A DNA stretch of 43,741 nucleotides from an uncultured Oscillospiraceae bacterium (GTDB lineage Bacteria; Bacillota; Clostridia; Oscillospirales; Acutalibacteraceae). A model generated the notes under the pieces. The model was not told the DNA's origin. It was given only the letters and a program-made list of their open reading frames with translations, and searched no databases. The translations under genes and the position numbers were made by a program. Position 1 is the first letter of the stretch. Each line of letters starts with the position of its first letter. The stretch spans positions 1-43,741 of the forward strand of contig UQFM01000006.1 in NCBI GenBank assembly GCA_900540295.1. The letters run 5' to 3'. Shown here piece after piece: positions 32,628-41,265 of the stretch.

Positions 32628-33182
32628 ATGGCGAATAAAAGCGGTATCCGCAACTCCTCGAAAACGGCGCTCGGCGGAATCATTGCGGCGCTTTCCGTAA
32701 CGACAATGTTTTTAACGGCGGTGTTTACCACGCTTTCTTATGCATTGCCTGCGGCGGCAGGGATTCTCTTGGTGGTCGTGGTGATAGACGTCGATAAAAA
32801 ATGGGCGTTCGGTGTGTATGCGGCAACGGCGCTTTTGGCACTTTTGGTTCTGCCGAACAAAGAAGCCGCCGTGATGTATGTATTCTTTTTCGGGCATTAC
32901 CCAATTGTGAAAGCCGTTTTGGAAAAGCGGCTTCGGGGCGTGCTTTTGTGGGTCGTGAAATTCGTGATTTTCAATGTGTCCGTGGTACTCGCCTATGTGA
33001 TTATATTGTATGTATTTCAACTGCCGTTTGAGGATATGGAAAAATACGGCAAGTGGGCGGTATGGATTTTGCTCGCCATGGGTAATGTTGTTTTTGTGCT
33101 TTATGACATCGCTTTGTCGCGTCTTGTCACGCTGTATATGCTGAAATGGCGCAAATCGTTCCGAAAACTGTTTAAATTTTAA
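32628..33182 (+). CDS. Small polytopic membrane protein, function unknown
   Basis: The 184-residue protein has about five to six hydrophobic segments: near residues 14-36, 40-56, 61-77, 79-90, 104-128 and 141-160. Its C-terminus is strongly basic (LKWRKSFRKLFKF). The pattern resembles small integral membrane proteins such as ECF S-like folds, but I do not recognise a family. It is the last gene of the operon, followed by a terminator, and immediately follows the J-like gene, so the two probably work together. Confidence 0.72.
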   Translation: MANKSGIRNSSKTALGGIIAALSVTTMFLTAVFTTLSYALPAAAGILLVVVVIDVDKKWAFGVYAATALLALLVLPNKEAAVMYVFFFGHYPIVKAVLEKRLRGVLLWVVKFVIFNVSVVLAYVIILYVFQLPFEDMEKYGKWAVWILLAMGNVVFVLYDIALSRLVTLYMLKWRKSFRKLFKF

Positions 33183-33192
33183 AAATCTTTTG

Positions 33193-33226
33193 AAACAGGT
33201 GCATTTTTTGCACCTGTTTCTCTTTT
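33193..33226 (+). terminator. Terminator of the cobalamin operon
   Basis: AAACAGGTGCA pairs perfectly with TGCACCTGTTT around a TTTTT loop, followed by CTCTTTT. It is the first terminator after the riboswitch, so all nine genes from 25436 to 33182 can share one transcript. Confidence 0.8.
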
Positions 33227-33251
33227 CAAAATGGGATTCATATGGTAAAAT
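33223..33251 (+). promoter_or_regulatory. Weak candidate promoter of pyrE-radC
   Basis: TTTTCA (33223-33228), a 17-nt spacer and TAAAAT (33246-33251) overlap the tail of the terminator. The -35 is poor. Confidence 0.35.
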
Positions 33252-33281
33252 ACAGTAAATCAGTATAGGGAGTGTTACAAT

Positions 33282-33866
33282 ATGCTTACAGAAGAAAGAG
33301 TTGTTGAGGTTTTAAAAGAGGCGGGCGTGCTTTTAGAGGGGCATTTCCTGTTGACCTCGGGCAGACATTCCAATAAGTATCTGCAATGTGCAAAAATTTT
33401 CCGCAATACAAAATACAGCGAAGAGCTTTGTGCCGCACTCGGTGAAAAATATGCAGGCGCAGGTGTAGAAGTTGTTATCGGGCCTGCCATGGGCGCGGTG
33501 CAAATGGCATATGAGGTTTCGCGTGCGCTCGGCTGTGAAAACTTCTTTACCGAACGCGATGAAAACGGCAAAATGACCCTGCGCCGCGGCTTCGCAGTCG
33601 AACCCGGTCAAAAGGTTTTGATTGTCGAGGATGTCGTTACCACAGGCGGCTCTGTAAAAGAGGTTATCGAGCTTGTACGCGCGGCGGGCGGCGACATTGT
33701 CGGCGTCGGTTCCATCGTGGATCGCACAGGCGGCAATATTGATTTCGGCGTACCGTTCAAGGCGGTGTATTCGGCAGACGTAACTTCTTGGGAAAAAGAC
33801 GAATGCCCGCTTTGCAAGGCAGGCGAAATTGAACTTGTAAAGCCCGGCAGCCGCAAAATCAAATAA
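33282..33866 (+). CDS. pyrE: Orotate phosphoribosyltransferase PyrE
   Basis: PyrE makes orotidine monophosphate from orotate and PRPP in pyrimidine synthesis. The 194-residue protein has LLTSGRHSNKYLQC, the PAMGAVQMA block, and the PRPP-binding loop VLIVEDVVTTGGS at 112-124. The C-terminal CPLCKAG matches the Firmicutes/archaeal subtype. GGGAG precedes ATG 33282. It is separate from other pyr genes here; radC follows after 6 nt. Confidence 0.95.
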   Translation: MLTEERVVEVLKEAGVLLEGHFLLTSGRHSNKYLQCAKIFRNTKYSEELCAALGEKYAGAGVEVVIGPAMGAVQMAYEVSRALGCENFFTERDENGKMTLRRGFAVEPGQKVLIVEDVVTTGGSVKEVIELVRAAGGDIVGVGSIVDRTGGNIDFGVPFKAVYSADVTSWEKDECPLCKAGEIELVKPGSRKIK

Positions 33867-33872
33867 ACGGCG

Positions 33873-34577
33873 ATGGAAGAAAAACAAGCGCATCCCCATT
33901 CGGGACACCGCGCCAGAGTGAAGGCGCGGTTCCTGAAAGAAGGGTTAGACGCTTTTGAGGATCACAATGCGCTCGAACTGCTGTTGTTTTATGCCATTCC
34001 CCAGCGGGATACCAACGAATTGGCGCATAAGCTGATTTCGGCATTCGGCTCGTTTTCGGCAGTGTTTGACGCACCTGTGGAGTCCTTGATGCAGGTCGGC
34101 GGCATTAAGGAAAATACGGCAATTTTAATTAAGCTGATTCCCGCGCTGTACGGAAAATATGCGCAAAGCAAGCAAGGTGCGGAAACAGTGTTTTTAAAGT
34201 CGGCGCAGGCGGCGGGGGAATACCTTGTCCCGCAGTTTGCGGGGCAGAGTGCAGAACGCTTTTTGGCAGTCTGTATGAACCACAAATGCAAGGTTTTAAA
34301 AACCGCGGTAATTTCCGACGGTACGGTAAATTCCACCGCGCTTCGTTCGCGCAAGCTTATAGAAGCGGTGATTCACACGGGCGCCACGCACGTGATTGTC
34401 GCACATAATCACCCCGAGGGCGTTGCCGCGCCGTCCATGCAGGATGTGGATGCCACACGGTATTTGTTTTCAACGCTCAAAGCGGTAGGCGTAAAGCTGA
34501 ACGACCACATTATTGTGGCGGGCGAGGAATGGTTCTCTATGGCAACCTCGAAAAAATTCAAAAGTATGTTTTTATAA
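33873..34577 (+). CDS. radC: RadC/MPN-domain (JAMM) protein
   Basis: The 234-residue protein has an N-terminal helix-hairpin-helix-like region (VGGIKENTAILI) and a C-terminal JAMM metalloprotease-like fold. The zinc motif H178-x-H180-x7-S188-xx-D191 (HNHPEGVAAPS) is complete. Despite the name, a DNA repair function of RadC is doubtful. The gene has no strong ribosome binding site and starts 6 nt after pyrE, suggesting coupling. Confidence 0.92.
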   Translation: MEEKQAHPHSGHRARVKARFLKEGLDAFEDHNALELLLFYAIPQRDTNELAHKLISAFGSFSAVFDAPVESLMQVGGIKENTAILIKLIPALYGKYAQSKQGAETVFLKSAQAAGEYLVPQFAGQSAERFLAVCMNHKCKVLKTAVISDGTVNSTALRSRKLIEAVIHTGATHVIVAHNHPEGVAAPSMQDVDATRYLFSTLKAVGVKLNDHIIVAGEEWFSMATSKKFKSMFL

Positions 34578-34590
34578 ATGTAAAATATGT

Positions 34591-34638
34591 AACCCACTGT
34601 GATGCTTTCAAACCTGAAAACCGGCACAGTGGGTTTTT
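34591..34638 (+). terminator. Terminator after radC
   Basis: AACCCACTGTG (34591-34601) pairs perfectly with CACAGTGGGTT (34625-34635) across a 23-nt loop, followed by five T. Confidence 0.7.
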
Positions 34639-34658
34639 CTGTAATAACGCGGCAATAT

Positions 34659-35071
34659 TTATTTCAACAGTTCTTGCCGATGCATTGCAACATGCATTAG
34701 GATATGTCCGATATTGCCTTCGCCCGCATATTGTGTGGCATCAAAAAAATTCTTATCCAATGCCGACCAATACAGTTCGTTTTCATCGCCGACAACTTCA
34801 ACGGGTTTATTTAATTTTCCGACGTACACTTCAAGATAGCAATTATCTAAAGGATATGTAAATTTCATTAAATACGTAAGTACAATATCATTCCGTGTTA
34901 CAGAGGTTTCTTCTTCCAATTCTCTGTATGCCGCATCCGTCCCGTTTTCATTTTCTTCTATTTTTCGCCGACAAAGTTTGACAATCCTTTGTACGGATTT
35001 TTTCTTCTTTTGCACATCAGCATTCTGTCGGCACTTTGGTTGAAAACAACGATTGTGTTATATCCCTGCAT
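34659..35071 (-). pseudogene. Nudix hydrolase gene broken by a one-base frameshift
   Basis: On the minus strand, ATG 35071 (with AGGAGAG just upstream) begins MQGYNTIVVFNQ and reads to a TAG at 34958-34960 after LSNFVGEK. The next frame then continues KIEENENGTDAAYRELEEETSV and on to a stop at 34659. Restoring one G at about 34966 (GGCGAAAAA to GGCGGAAAAA) gives an intact Nudix box, G-x5-E-x7-REL-x-EE. The joined protein would be about 137 residues. It is either a recent pseudogene or an assembly indel next to an A-run. Substrate unknown. Confidence 0.75.
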
Positions 35072-35101
35072 CCTATTCTCTCCTGAACTTATTTTATCTG
35101 A

Positions 35102-35200
35102 ATTGTACCATAGCGTCAGCGTGATGGTACAATCGTCCATCTTCGCCGTCAGGCGAAGGGACATCATTTTGTACATAACCGCTTGCGGTTATTGTACCAT
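35102..35200. repeat. Structured palindromic element with three ATTGTACCAT arms
   Basis: ATTGTACCAT occurs at 35102-35111 and 35191-35200, with its reverse complement at 35124-35133. Between the last two lie two perfect stems: CTTCGCC/GGCGAAG (closed further by GTCC/GGAC), and ATAACCGC/GCGGTTAT. The whole can fold as a three-way junction. It lies between the divergent Nudix and uvrB genes. Confidence 0.6.
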
Positions 35201-35289
35201 GTTGGCAAATAGAAAGCAAGATATCCTGTTCGGGAAGCCGTCTGTTCGGAAAACAGTAGATTTTTCACACTTTTTTGACATACTAACAG

Positions 35290-35318
35290 TTGACATTTAA
35301 AATATTTTGCAGTATCAT
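35290..35318 (+). promoter_or_regulatory. Promoter of uvrB-uvrA
   Basis: A perfect TTGACA (35290-35295), a 17-nt spacer and TATCAT (35313-35318) form a strong promoter 54 nt before uvrB. Confidence 0.8.
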
Positions 35319-35324
35319 AGGAAA

Positions 35325-35336
35325 GAACAAATGTTC
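35325..35336 (+). promoter_or_regulatory. LexA (SOS) box of uvrB-uvrA
   Basis: GAACAAATGTTC, flanked by A and T to give a 14-nt near-perfect palindrome, matches the Gram-positive LexA operator GAAC-N4-GTTC. It lies directly over the expected transcription start. uvrB is a classical SOS gene. Confidence 0.85.
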
Positions 35337-35371
35337 TAATTGTGATTGGGGAAAGGATTGGTAAAAGGCAA

Positions 35372-37336
35372 ATGGAAACGCAGATTTTCAAATTGCATTC
35401 GCCGTATGTGCCCACAGGTGACCAGCCCGAAGCGATTGCACAGCTTTCGGAGGGTCTGCAAAAAGGGTATCAGGAACAGACCCTGCTCGGTGTAACAGGC
35501 TCGGGCAAAACCTTTACCATGGCGAATATCATTGCCAAAGTGAACCGTCCAACGCTGGTGCTGGCCCACAACAAAACGCTGGCGGCGCAGTTGTGCTCGG
35601 AATTTAAAGAGTTTTTCCCCGAAAATGCAGTGGAATATTTCGTCTCCTATTACGATTACTACCAGCCCGAGGCATATATCCCGACAACCGATACCTATAT
35701 TGAAAAGGATTCTGCTATAAACGATGAAATCGATAAGCTCCGTCACTCCGCCACCTCTGCGCTGTCGGAACGGCGCGACGTTATCATTGTGGCGAGTGTA
35801 TCCTGCATTTACACCTTGGGCGACCCGATTGATTACCGCAACATGGTCATTTCTCTGCGGCAGGGGATGCAGAAAAACCGCGACGACCTGCTCAAAAAAT
35901 TGGTCGAGATTCAGTACGAACGCAATGACGTCAATTTTATCCGCAATAAATTCCGCGTGCGCGGCGACGTTGTGGAGATTTTTCCCGTGTACTCCAACGA
36001 TACGGCGATTCGCGTGGAGTTTTTCGGTGACGAAATCGACCGTATTTCCGAAATCAATGCCTTAACGGGGCAGGTGAAAAATGTCATCTCACACGTCGCG
36101 ATTTATCCTGCATCGCATTATGTGGTTGCACCCGAAAAATTGGAACACGCCATTGCAGAAATTTTGGCGGAAATGGAAGCGCGCGTCGAGGAATTTACAA
36201 AAGAGGGCAAGCTGTTGGAAGCACAGCGCATTCGCCAACGCACGGAATACGATATGGAAATGCTCCGCGAAACTGGCTTCTGCAAGGGTATCGAAAACTA
36301 TTCGCGCGTAATGTCGGGGCGTGAACCGGGGAGTGCGCCGTTTACACTGCTCAATTATTTCCCCGAGGATTTTGTGCTGTTTGTCGATGAATCCCACGTC
36401 ACTTTGCCGCAGGTGCGCGGCATGTACGGCGGTGACCGTTCCAGAAAGGAATCGCTTATTGACTTCGGCTTCCGTCTGCCGTCCGCGTTTGACAACCGTC
36501 CGCTGACCTTTGACGAGTTTTATGCGCGCGTCGGGCAGAAGATTTTTGTCAGCGCCACGCCGGGGGATTTGGAAAAAAGCAAAAGCGTGCAGATTGCCGA
36601 GCAGGTCATCCGCCCGACGGGGCTTTTAGACCCCGAGGTTTTTGTGCGACCCACCGACGGGCAGATTGACGATTTAATTTCGGAAATCCATTTGCGTACC
36701 GAACGCGGCGAGCGTGTTTTGGTGACGACGCTCACACGGAAAATGGCGGAAAATCTGACCGACTTTTTGGATGCGCACGGCATCAAGGTCAAATATATGC
36801 ACTATGATATTGATACGATTGAGCGTATGGAGATTATCCGAGATTTGCGCTTGGGCGAATTTGACGTGCTGGTCGGCATTAACCTGCTGCGCGAGGGCTT
36901 GGATATCCCCGAGGTTTCGCTTGTGGCGATTTTGGATGCGGATAAGGAAGGCTTTTTGCGTTCCGAAACCTCGTTGGTGCAGACAATCGGGCGCGCGGCG
37001 CGCAACGCGCACGGCGAGGTCATTATGTATGCCGATTCCGTCACGCCCTCTATGGAGCGGGCGATTGAGGAAACCGTGCGCCGCCGCGAAAAGCAGATGC
37101 GCTATAACGAGGCGCACGGCATCACACCGAAAACCATTCAAAAGGATGTGCGCGAAATTTTGGAAATTTCCACGCATTCAGACGACAAAAAACCGCGCAA
37201 GCGTATGAGCGAGCGCGAGCGGCAGGCGATGATTGCCAAATTAACGGCAGAAATGCGTGCGGCGGCAAAGCTGTTGGAATTTGAACATGCGGCAATGCTG
37301 CGCGATAAAATCACAGAACTGAAAAACGGAAAATAA
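35372..37336 (+). CDS. uvrB: Excinuclease ABC subunit B
   Basis: UvrB is the damage-verifying helicase-like subunit of nucleotide excision repair. The 654-residue protein has the YVPTGDQPEAI N-terminus, Walker A GVTGSGKTF, the damage-binding beta-hairpin region YYDYYQPEAYIP, and helicase motifs including DESHVTLPQ and QTIGRAARN. A C-terminal UvrC-binding UVR motif is present (KLLEFEHAAMLRDKI). The start is ATG 35372, with AAAGG just upstream. The frame is open to a GTG at 35342, but the family begins near METQIF. Confidence 0.97.
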   Translation: METQIFKLHSPYVPTGDQPEAIAQLSEGLQKGYQEQTLLGVTGSGKTFTMANIIAKVNRPTLVLAHNKTLAAQLCSEFKEFFPENAVEYFVSYYDYYQPEAYIPTTDTYIEKDSAINDEIDKLRHSATSALSERRDVIIVASVSCIYTLGDPIDYRNMVISLRQGMQKNRDDLLKKLVEIQYERNDVNFIRNKFRVRGDVVEIFPVYSNDTAIRVEFFGDEIDRISEINALTGQVKNVISHVAIYPASHYVVAPEKLEHAIAEILAEMEARVEEFTKEGKLLEAQRIRQRTEYDMEMLRETGFCKGIENYSRVMSGREPGSAPFTLLNYFPEDFVLFVDESHVTLPQVRGMYGGDRSRKESLIDFGFRLPSAFDNRPLTFDEFYARVGQKIFVSATPGDLEKSKSVQIAEQVIRPTGLLDPEVFVRPTDGQIDDLISEIHLRTERGERVLVTTLTRKMAENLTDFLDAHGIKVKYMHYDIDTIERMEIIRDLRLGEFDVLVGINLLREGLDIPEVSLVAILDADKEGFLRSETSLVQTIGRAARNAHGEVIMYADSVTPSMERAIEETVRRREKQMRYNEAHGITPKTIQKDVREILEISTHSDDKKPRKRMSERERQAMIAKLTAEMRAAAKLLEFEHAAMLRDKITELKNGK

Positions 37337-37353
37337 ACAAGAGGTTTCACTGT

Positions 37354-40182
37354 ATGGCAAGCAAAAATATTGTAATTCAAGGTGCGCGAGAGCACAATTT
37401 AAAGAACATCGATGTTGAAATCCCGCGCGACAAGCTGGTTGTGTTAACGGGACTTTCGGGGTCGGGTAAATCCTCTTTGGCGTTCGATACCATTTATGCC
37501 GAGGGACAGCGGCGGTATATGGAATCCCTGTCCTCTTACGCGCGTATGTTCTTGGGACAAATGGAAAAGCCGAATGTGGACGCGATTGACGGGCTTTCTC
37601 CCGCCATTTCCATTGACCAGAAAACCACCTCGAAAAATCCGCGGTCCACTGTCGGCACGGTCACCGAAATTTATGACTACCTGCGACTTCTGTATGCGCG
37701 TGTCGGTGTGCCGCACTGCCCCGTCTGCGGGCGGGAAATCGTGCGGCAGTCGGTCGATACGATTGTAGACCAAGTCCTGACGATGGAAACGGGTACGAAA
37801 ATTCAGGTGATGGCGCCCGTGGCGCGCGGCAAAAAAGGCGAGCATCAAAAGGAACTGGACGCCGCCCGTCGGTCGGGTTTTGTCCGCGCGCGCATTGACG
37901 GCAGTCTTTACGACCTCTCGGAAGAGATCAAACTTGATAAAAATATCAAGCACAATATTGAAATCGTTGTGGACCGTTTGGTCATCGGCAGTGAAATCCG
38001 CAGCCGTTTGGCGGATTCCGTGGAAACCGCCACCGCGCTTACGGGCGGTACGGTGCTTATCAATATTTTAGACGGCGAGGATATGCTGTTTTCGCAGAAT
38101 TACGCCTGCCCCGAACACGGCGTTTCCGTGGACGAGCTGACCCCGCGTATGTTTTCCTTTAACAATCCGTTCGGCGCGTGCGAAACCTGCACAGGCTTGG
38201 GTGTGTTTCTCAAGGTTGATCCCGATTTGGTGATTCCAAATAAGAATCTGTCTATCCGTGACGGTGCGATTCGCGCCAGCGGCTGGACGAATGCCGAGGG
38301 CGGTACGATAGCGCAGATGTACTATGAAGCGCTCGGCAAGAAATACGGCTTTACTTTAGATATGCCGATTTGTGAGCTCTCGAAAAAGGCGCTGAATGCA
38401 TTGCTGTACGGCACGAAGGGCGAAAAGCTTAAAATGCAGCGGACCAATGTTTACGGTACAGGCAGTTACAATGCGGAATTTGAGGGTATCGTCAACAATT
38501 TGCAGCGCCGCTATAACGAGTCCAACAGCGAGTGGGCGCGTTGGGAAATCGAGCAGGTGATGAAGGCGTGCGACTGTCCCGAATGCCACGGCGCGCGGTT
38601 GAAGCCCGTCACACTGTCCGTGACGGTCGGCGGAATCAATATATACGATTTCACGAAAATGTCTATCGTGGATGAATTGGCGTTTTTGGACAAGCTTGCG
38701 CTCTCGGAGCGAGACCGCGTGATTGCCGAACAGATTTTAAAGGAGATTCAAAGCCGTCTTGAATTCCTACAAAGCGTAGGACTTGACTATCTGACGCTTT
38801 CGCGCTCTGCGGGTACGCTTTCGGGCGGGGAGAGCCAGCGTATCCGTTTGGCAACGCAAATCGGTTCTTCCTTAATGGGTGTACTGTATATCTTAGATGA
38901 GCCGAGTATCGGACTGCATCAGCGCGACAACGAAAAACTCATCGAGACGCTCAAGCATCTGCGCGACCTCGGCAATACGCTGATTGTCGTGGAGCACGAT
39001 GAGGACACCATGTACGCCGCGGATTATATTGTAGACATCGGCCCGGGCGCGGGTGTACACGGCGGCAATGTGGTGTGTGCGGGCACGGTAGAGGATGTGA
39101 AAGCCTGCGCCGAATCCGTGACGGGGCAGTATTTAAGCGGCAAGCGAAAAATTCTTGTCCCTGAAACGCGCAGAGAGGGCAGCGGCAAAGAACTTGTTGT
39201 CCGCAAAGCCGCCGAAAACAACCTGAAAAACATTGACGTGCATTTCCCCTTGGGCAAATTTATTGCCGTGACGGGTGTGTCGGGGTCGGGCAAATCCTCG
39301 CTTGTCAATGAAATTTTATACAAGCATCTTGCCAACGAGTTGAACGGCGCGAAGAAGCCTGTCGGTAAGCACAAGGATATTTTGGGCTTAGAGCATCTGG
39401 ACAAGGTTGTCGATATTGACCAGTCGCCCATCGGCAGAACACCGCGTTCCAATCCCGCCACATATACGGGTGTGTTTACGGATATCCGCAATCTGTTTGC
39501 GCAGACGCAGGACGCCAAAATGCACGGTTTTTCGGCAAGCCGATTTTCGTTTAATGTCAAAGGCGGGCGCTGTGAGGCGTGCCAGGGCGACGGCATTGTG
39601 AAAATTGAAATGCACTTTTTGGCGGATGTTTACGTGCCGTGCGATGTGTGCAAGGGCGCGCGCTTTAACCGTGAAACTCTGGAAGTGAAATACAAGGGAA
39701 AGTCCATTTATGATGTGTTGGAAATGACGATTGAGGAAGCAATGGAGTTTTTCTCAAGCATTCCGAAAATTCATCGCAAGCTGAAAACCATTTATGATGT
39801 GGGACTCGGCTATGTGAAATTGGGTCAGCCCGCCACTACGCTTTCGGGCGGTGAAGCACAGCGCGTAAAGCTGGCAACGGAGCTTTCCAAACGCCCGACG
39901 GGGCGCACGATTTATATTTTGGACGAACCGACCACGGGTCTGCACACCGCCGATGTACACCGCTTAATTGACGTTCTGCAAAAGCTTGCCGACGGCGGCA
40001 ACACCGTGGTGGTGATTGAACACAACTTGGACGTCATTAAGGTTGCCGACCACATTATTGATTTAGGTCCCGAGGGCGGCGACAAGGGCGGTACAATCGT
40101 CGCCGAAGGCAGCCCTGAACAAATCGTCAAATGCAAAAAGTCTTATACAGGGCAGTATTTAAAGCCGTTGTTGGAGAAATAA
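37354..40182 (+). CDS. uvrA: Excinuclease ABC subunit A
   Basis: UvrA is the dimeric damage sensor that loads UvrB. The 942-residue protein has two ABC ATPase modules: GLSGSGKSSLA at the N-terminus, GVSGSGKSSL in the second half, and signatures LSGGE in both. It also has zinc-finger cysteines (CPVCGREI; CEACQGDG with CDVCKGAR) and ILDEP Walker B motifs. Length is typical. It follows uvrB by 17 nt with GAGGT upstream and shares the SOS promoter. Confidence 0.98.
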   Translation: MASKNIVIQGAREHNLKNIDVEIPRDKLVVLTGLSGSGKSSLAFDTIYAEGQRRYMESLSSYARMFLGQMEKPNVDAIDGLSPAISIDQKTTSKNPRSTVGTVTEIYDYLRLLYARVGVPHCPVCGREIVRQSVDTIVDQVLTMETGTKIQVMAPVARGKKGEHQKELDAARRSGFVRARIDGSLYDLSEEIKLDKNIKHNIEIVVDRLVIGSEIRSRLADSVETATALTGGTVLINILDGEDMLFSQNYACPEHGVSVDELTPRMFSFNNPFGACETCTGLGVFLKVDPDLVIPNKNLSIRDGAIRASGWTNAEGGTIAQMYYEALGKKYGFTLDMPICELSKKALNALLYGTKGEKLKMQRTNVYGTGSYNAEFEGIVNNLQRRYNESNSEWARWEIEQVMKACDCPECHGARLKPVTLSVTVGGINIYDFTKMSIVDELAFLDKLALSERDRVIAEQILKEIQSRLEFLQSVGLDYLTLSRSAGTLSGGESQRIRLATQIGSSLMGVLYILDEPSIGLHQRDNEKLIETLKHLRDLGNTLIVVEHDEDTMYAADYIVDIGPGAGVHGGNVVCAGTVEDVKACAESVTGQYLSGKRKILVPETRREGSGKELVVRKAAENNLKNIDVHFPLGKFIAVTGVSGSGKSSLVNEILYKHLANELNGAKKPVGKHKDILGLEHLDKVVDIDQSPIGRTPRSNPATYTGVFTDIRNLFAQTQDAKMHGFSASRFSFNVKGGRCEACQGDGIVKIEMHFLADVYVPCDVCKGARFNRETLEVKYKGKSIYDVLEMTIEEAMEFFSSIPKIHRKLKTIYDVGLGYVKLGQPATTLSGGEAQRVKLATELSKRPTGRTIYILDEPTTGLHTADVHRLIDVLQKLADGGNTVVVIEHNLDVIKVADHIIDLGPEGGDKGGTIVAEGSPEQIVKCKKSYTGQYLKPLLEK

Positions 40183-40219
40183 AGGTGTGGAAATTCCTTT
40201 AAGTGAGAGGAAGATATTT

Positions 40220-41110
40220 TTGAAGAAACTTTTGAATTTTGGTTGCGGAAGTATGGCATACAATCAGCGGTATCTTGGTGTTGCGGGAAATCAAATCGGT
40301 TTGATTGACCGTGTAACCGGGGAAGTTTCAAAATGGCACGGCGCAGAAAATATAGCTTCTCTGCAAATGGATGATGAATATATTTATGAAAAAACGACAT
40401 CGGGAACGTATTATGTATTCAATTTAGAAACAAAAGTATTACAGCATAAAGGTTATTGCCGTGAGAAAAAATCAAGCAATCATGACGGAAAATTTTTTCT
40501 GTATGCAAAGGGAATTGTATTGGATGTGCTTTCTTTTAAAAACGGAGAGCGTTATATTGTAAAGTATAATCTTGAAACACAGACATATGAAAGAACCCGT
40601 GTTTCGGCTTCAAATTATGTTTGTAAAGATTGGTATGTTGATTATGATGCAAGAAAAGCATATTTATTGTTTACAGAGACCTGTTGCTTAAATCACGAAC
40701 AGACCAATTGTTATATTTCGAGTGTTAATATTGATACCTTACAAATAGAAACGGAAACCTTGCTTTCTTTTGAACACGGGGTATTTCCGATAGGACTTCT
40801 TCATACAAATCTTGTATTGCTGAATAATATGCAAATTGCAGATACAGCCGCCTCGAAAAGAATATGTATGGATTCAAATAATTATTTCCAAAATAAAACA
40901 TACGGTTATTTTGTACGACTGCACATTCAGCCGAATCGGCAAATACTTTTCGTCTTTTCCAAAGGCGTTCTGTTTTATGATTATAACGTGCAGAAATTAT
41001 TGCGCGTCTATCCCTGTCAATATGGTGATAATGCCATGTGTCTGGATGGAAAAATCTTTATTGCGACTTGGAATGGACTGTTTTCAGAACCGATTGAGAT
41101 TATGGAGTAG
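40220..41110 (+). CDS. Uncharacterised AT-rich beta-repeat protein
   Basis: I do not recognise a family. The 296-residue protein has no signal peptide or membrane helix. It is built of alternating short hydrophobic strands with aromatic ends (YLGVAGNQIGLIDR, YYVFNLETKVLQHKGY, RYIVKYNLETQTYERTR, VLFYDYNVQKLLRVY). This recalls a beta-propeller that reads like repeated 'value display' strands. It is clearly more AT-rich than its neighbours (about 35-40% GC by eye), suggesting transfer. I choose TTG 40220 because AGAGGAAG lies 7-8 nt upstream; a GTG at 40187 abuts the uvrA stop. A GTAGGGGCG repeat begins on its stop codon. Confidence 0.65.
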   Translation: MKKLLNFGCGSMAYNQRYLGVAGNQIGLIDRVTGEVSKWHGAENIASLQMDDEYIYEKTTSGTYYVFNLETKVLQHKGYCREKKSSNHDGKFFLYAKGIVLDVLSFKNGERYIVKYNLETQTYERTRVSASNYVCKDWYVDYDARKAYLLFTETCCLNHEQTNCYISSVNIDTLQIETETLLSFEHGVFPIGLLHTNLVLLNNMQIADTAASKRICMDSNNYFQNKTYGYFVRLHIQPNRQILFVFSKGVLFYDYNVQKLLRVYPCQYGDNAMCLDGKIFIATWNGLFSEPIEIME

Positions 41111-41160
41111 GGGCGATTCACGAATCGCCCGTCCGAGTGAGTTGTAAAATCTGTACAAGT
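41107..41160. repeat. GTAGGGGCG palindrome with conserved 3' flank, copy at the orphan gene end
   Basis: GGGCGATTC/GAATCGCCC form a perfect stem. The following GTCCGAGTGAGTTGT and AAATCTGTACA resemble the flank of the copy at 41266, so the repeat unit extends beyond the hairpin. The TAG of the preceding gene is part of the GTAG. Confidence 0.65.
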
Positions 41161-41165
41161 GAACA

Positions 41166-41191
41166 GACAGCCGCGAGGGCTGTCCCTACAG
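41166..41191. repeat. GTAGGGG-family palindrome, reverse orientation
   Basis: GACAGCC/GGCTGTC form a stem with loop GCGAG. Read on the minus strand it begins TGTAGGGACAGCC, the same family inverted. Confidence 0.55.
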
Positions 41192-41208
41192 GTCGTGTAC
41201 AGAATGCA

Positions 41209-41251
41209 CCTTGTGCCATGTGCGATTCTTCGCTACGCTCAGAATGACAAA
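41209..41251. repeat. 'HSERSEES' intergenic repeat, copy 2
   Basis: CCTTGTGCCATG...GAATGACAAA differs from the copy at 19005-19048 at only a few positions over 43-44 nt. The minus strand encodes CHSERSEES in a spurious frame. Confidence 0.7.
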
Positions 41252-41265
41252 TTTGCGTATATTGC

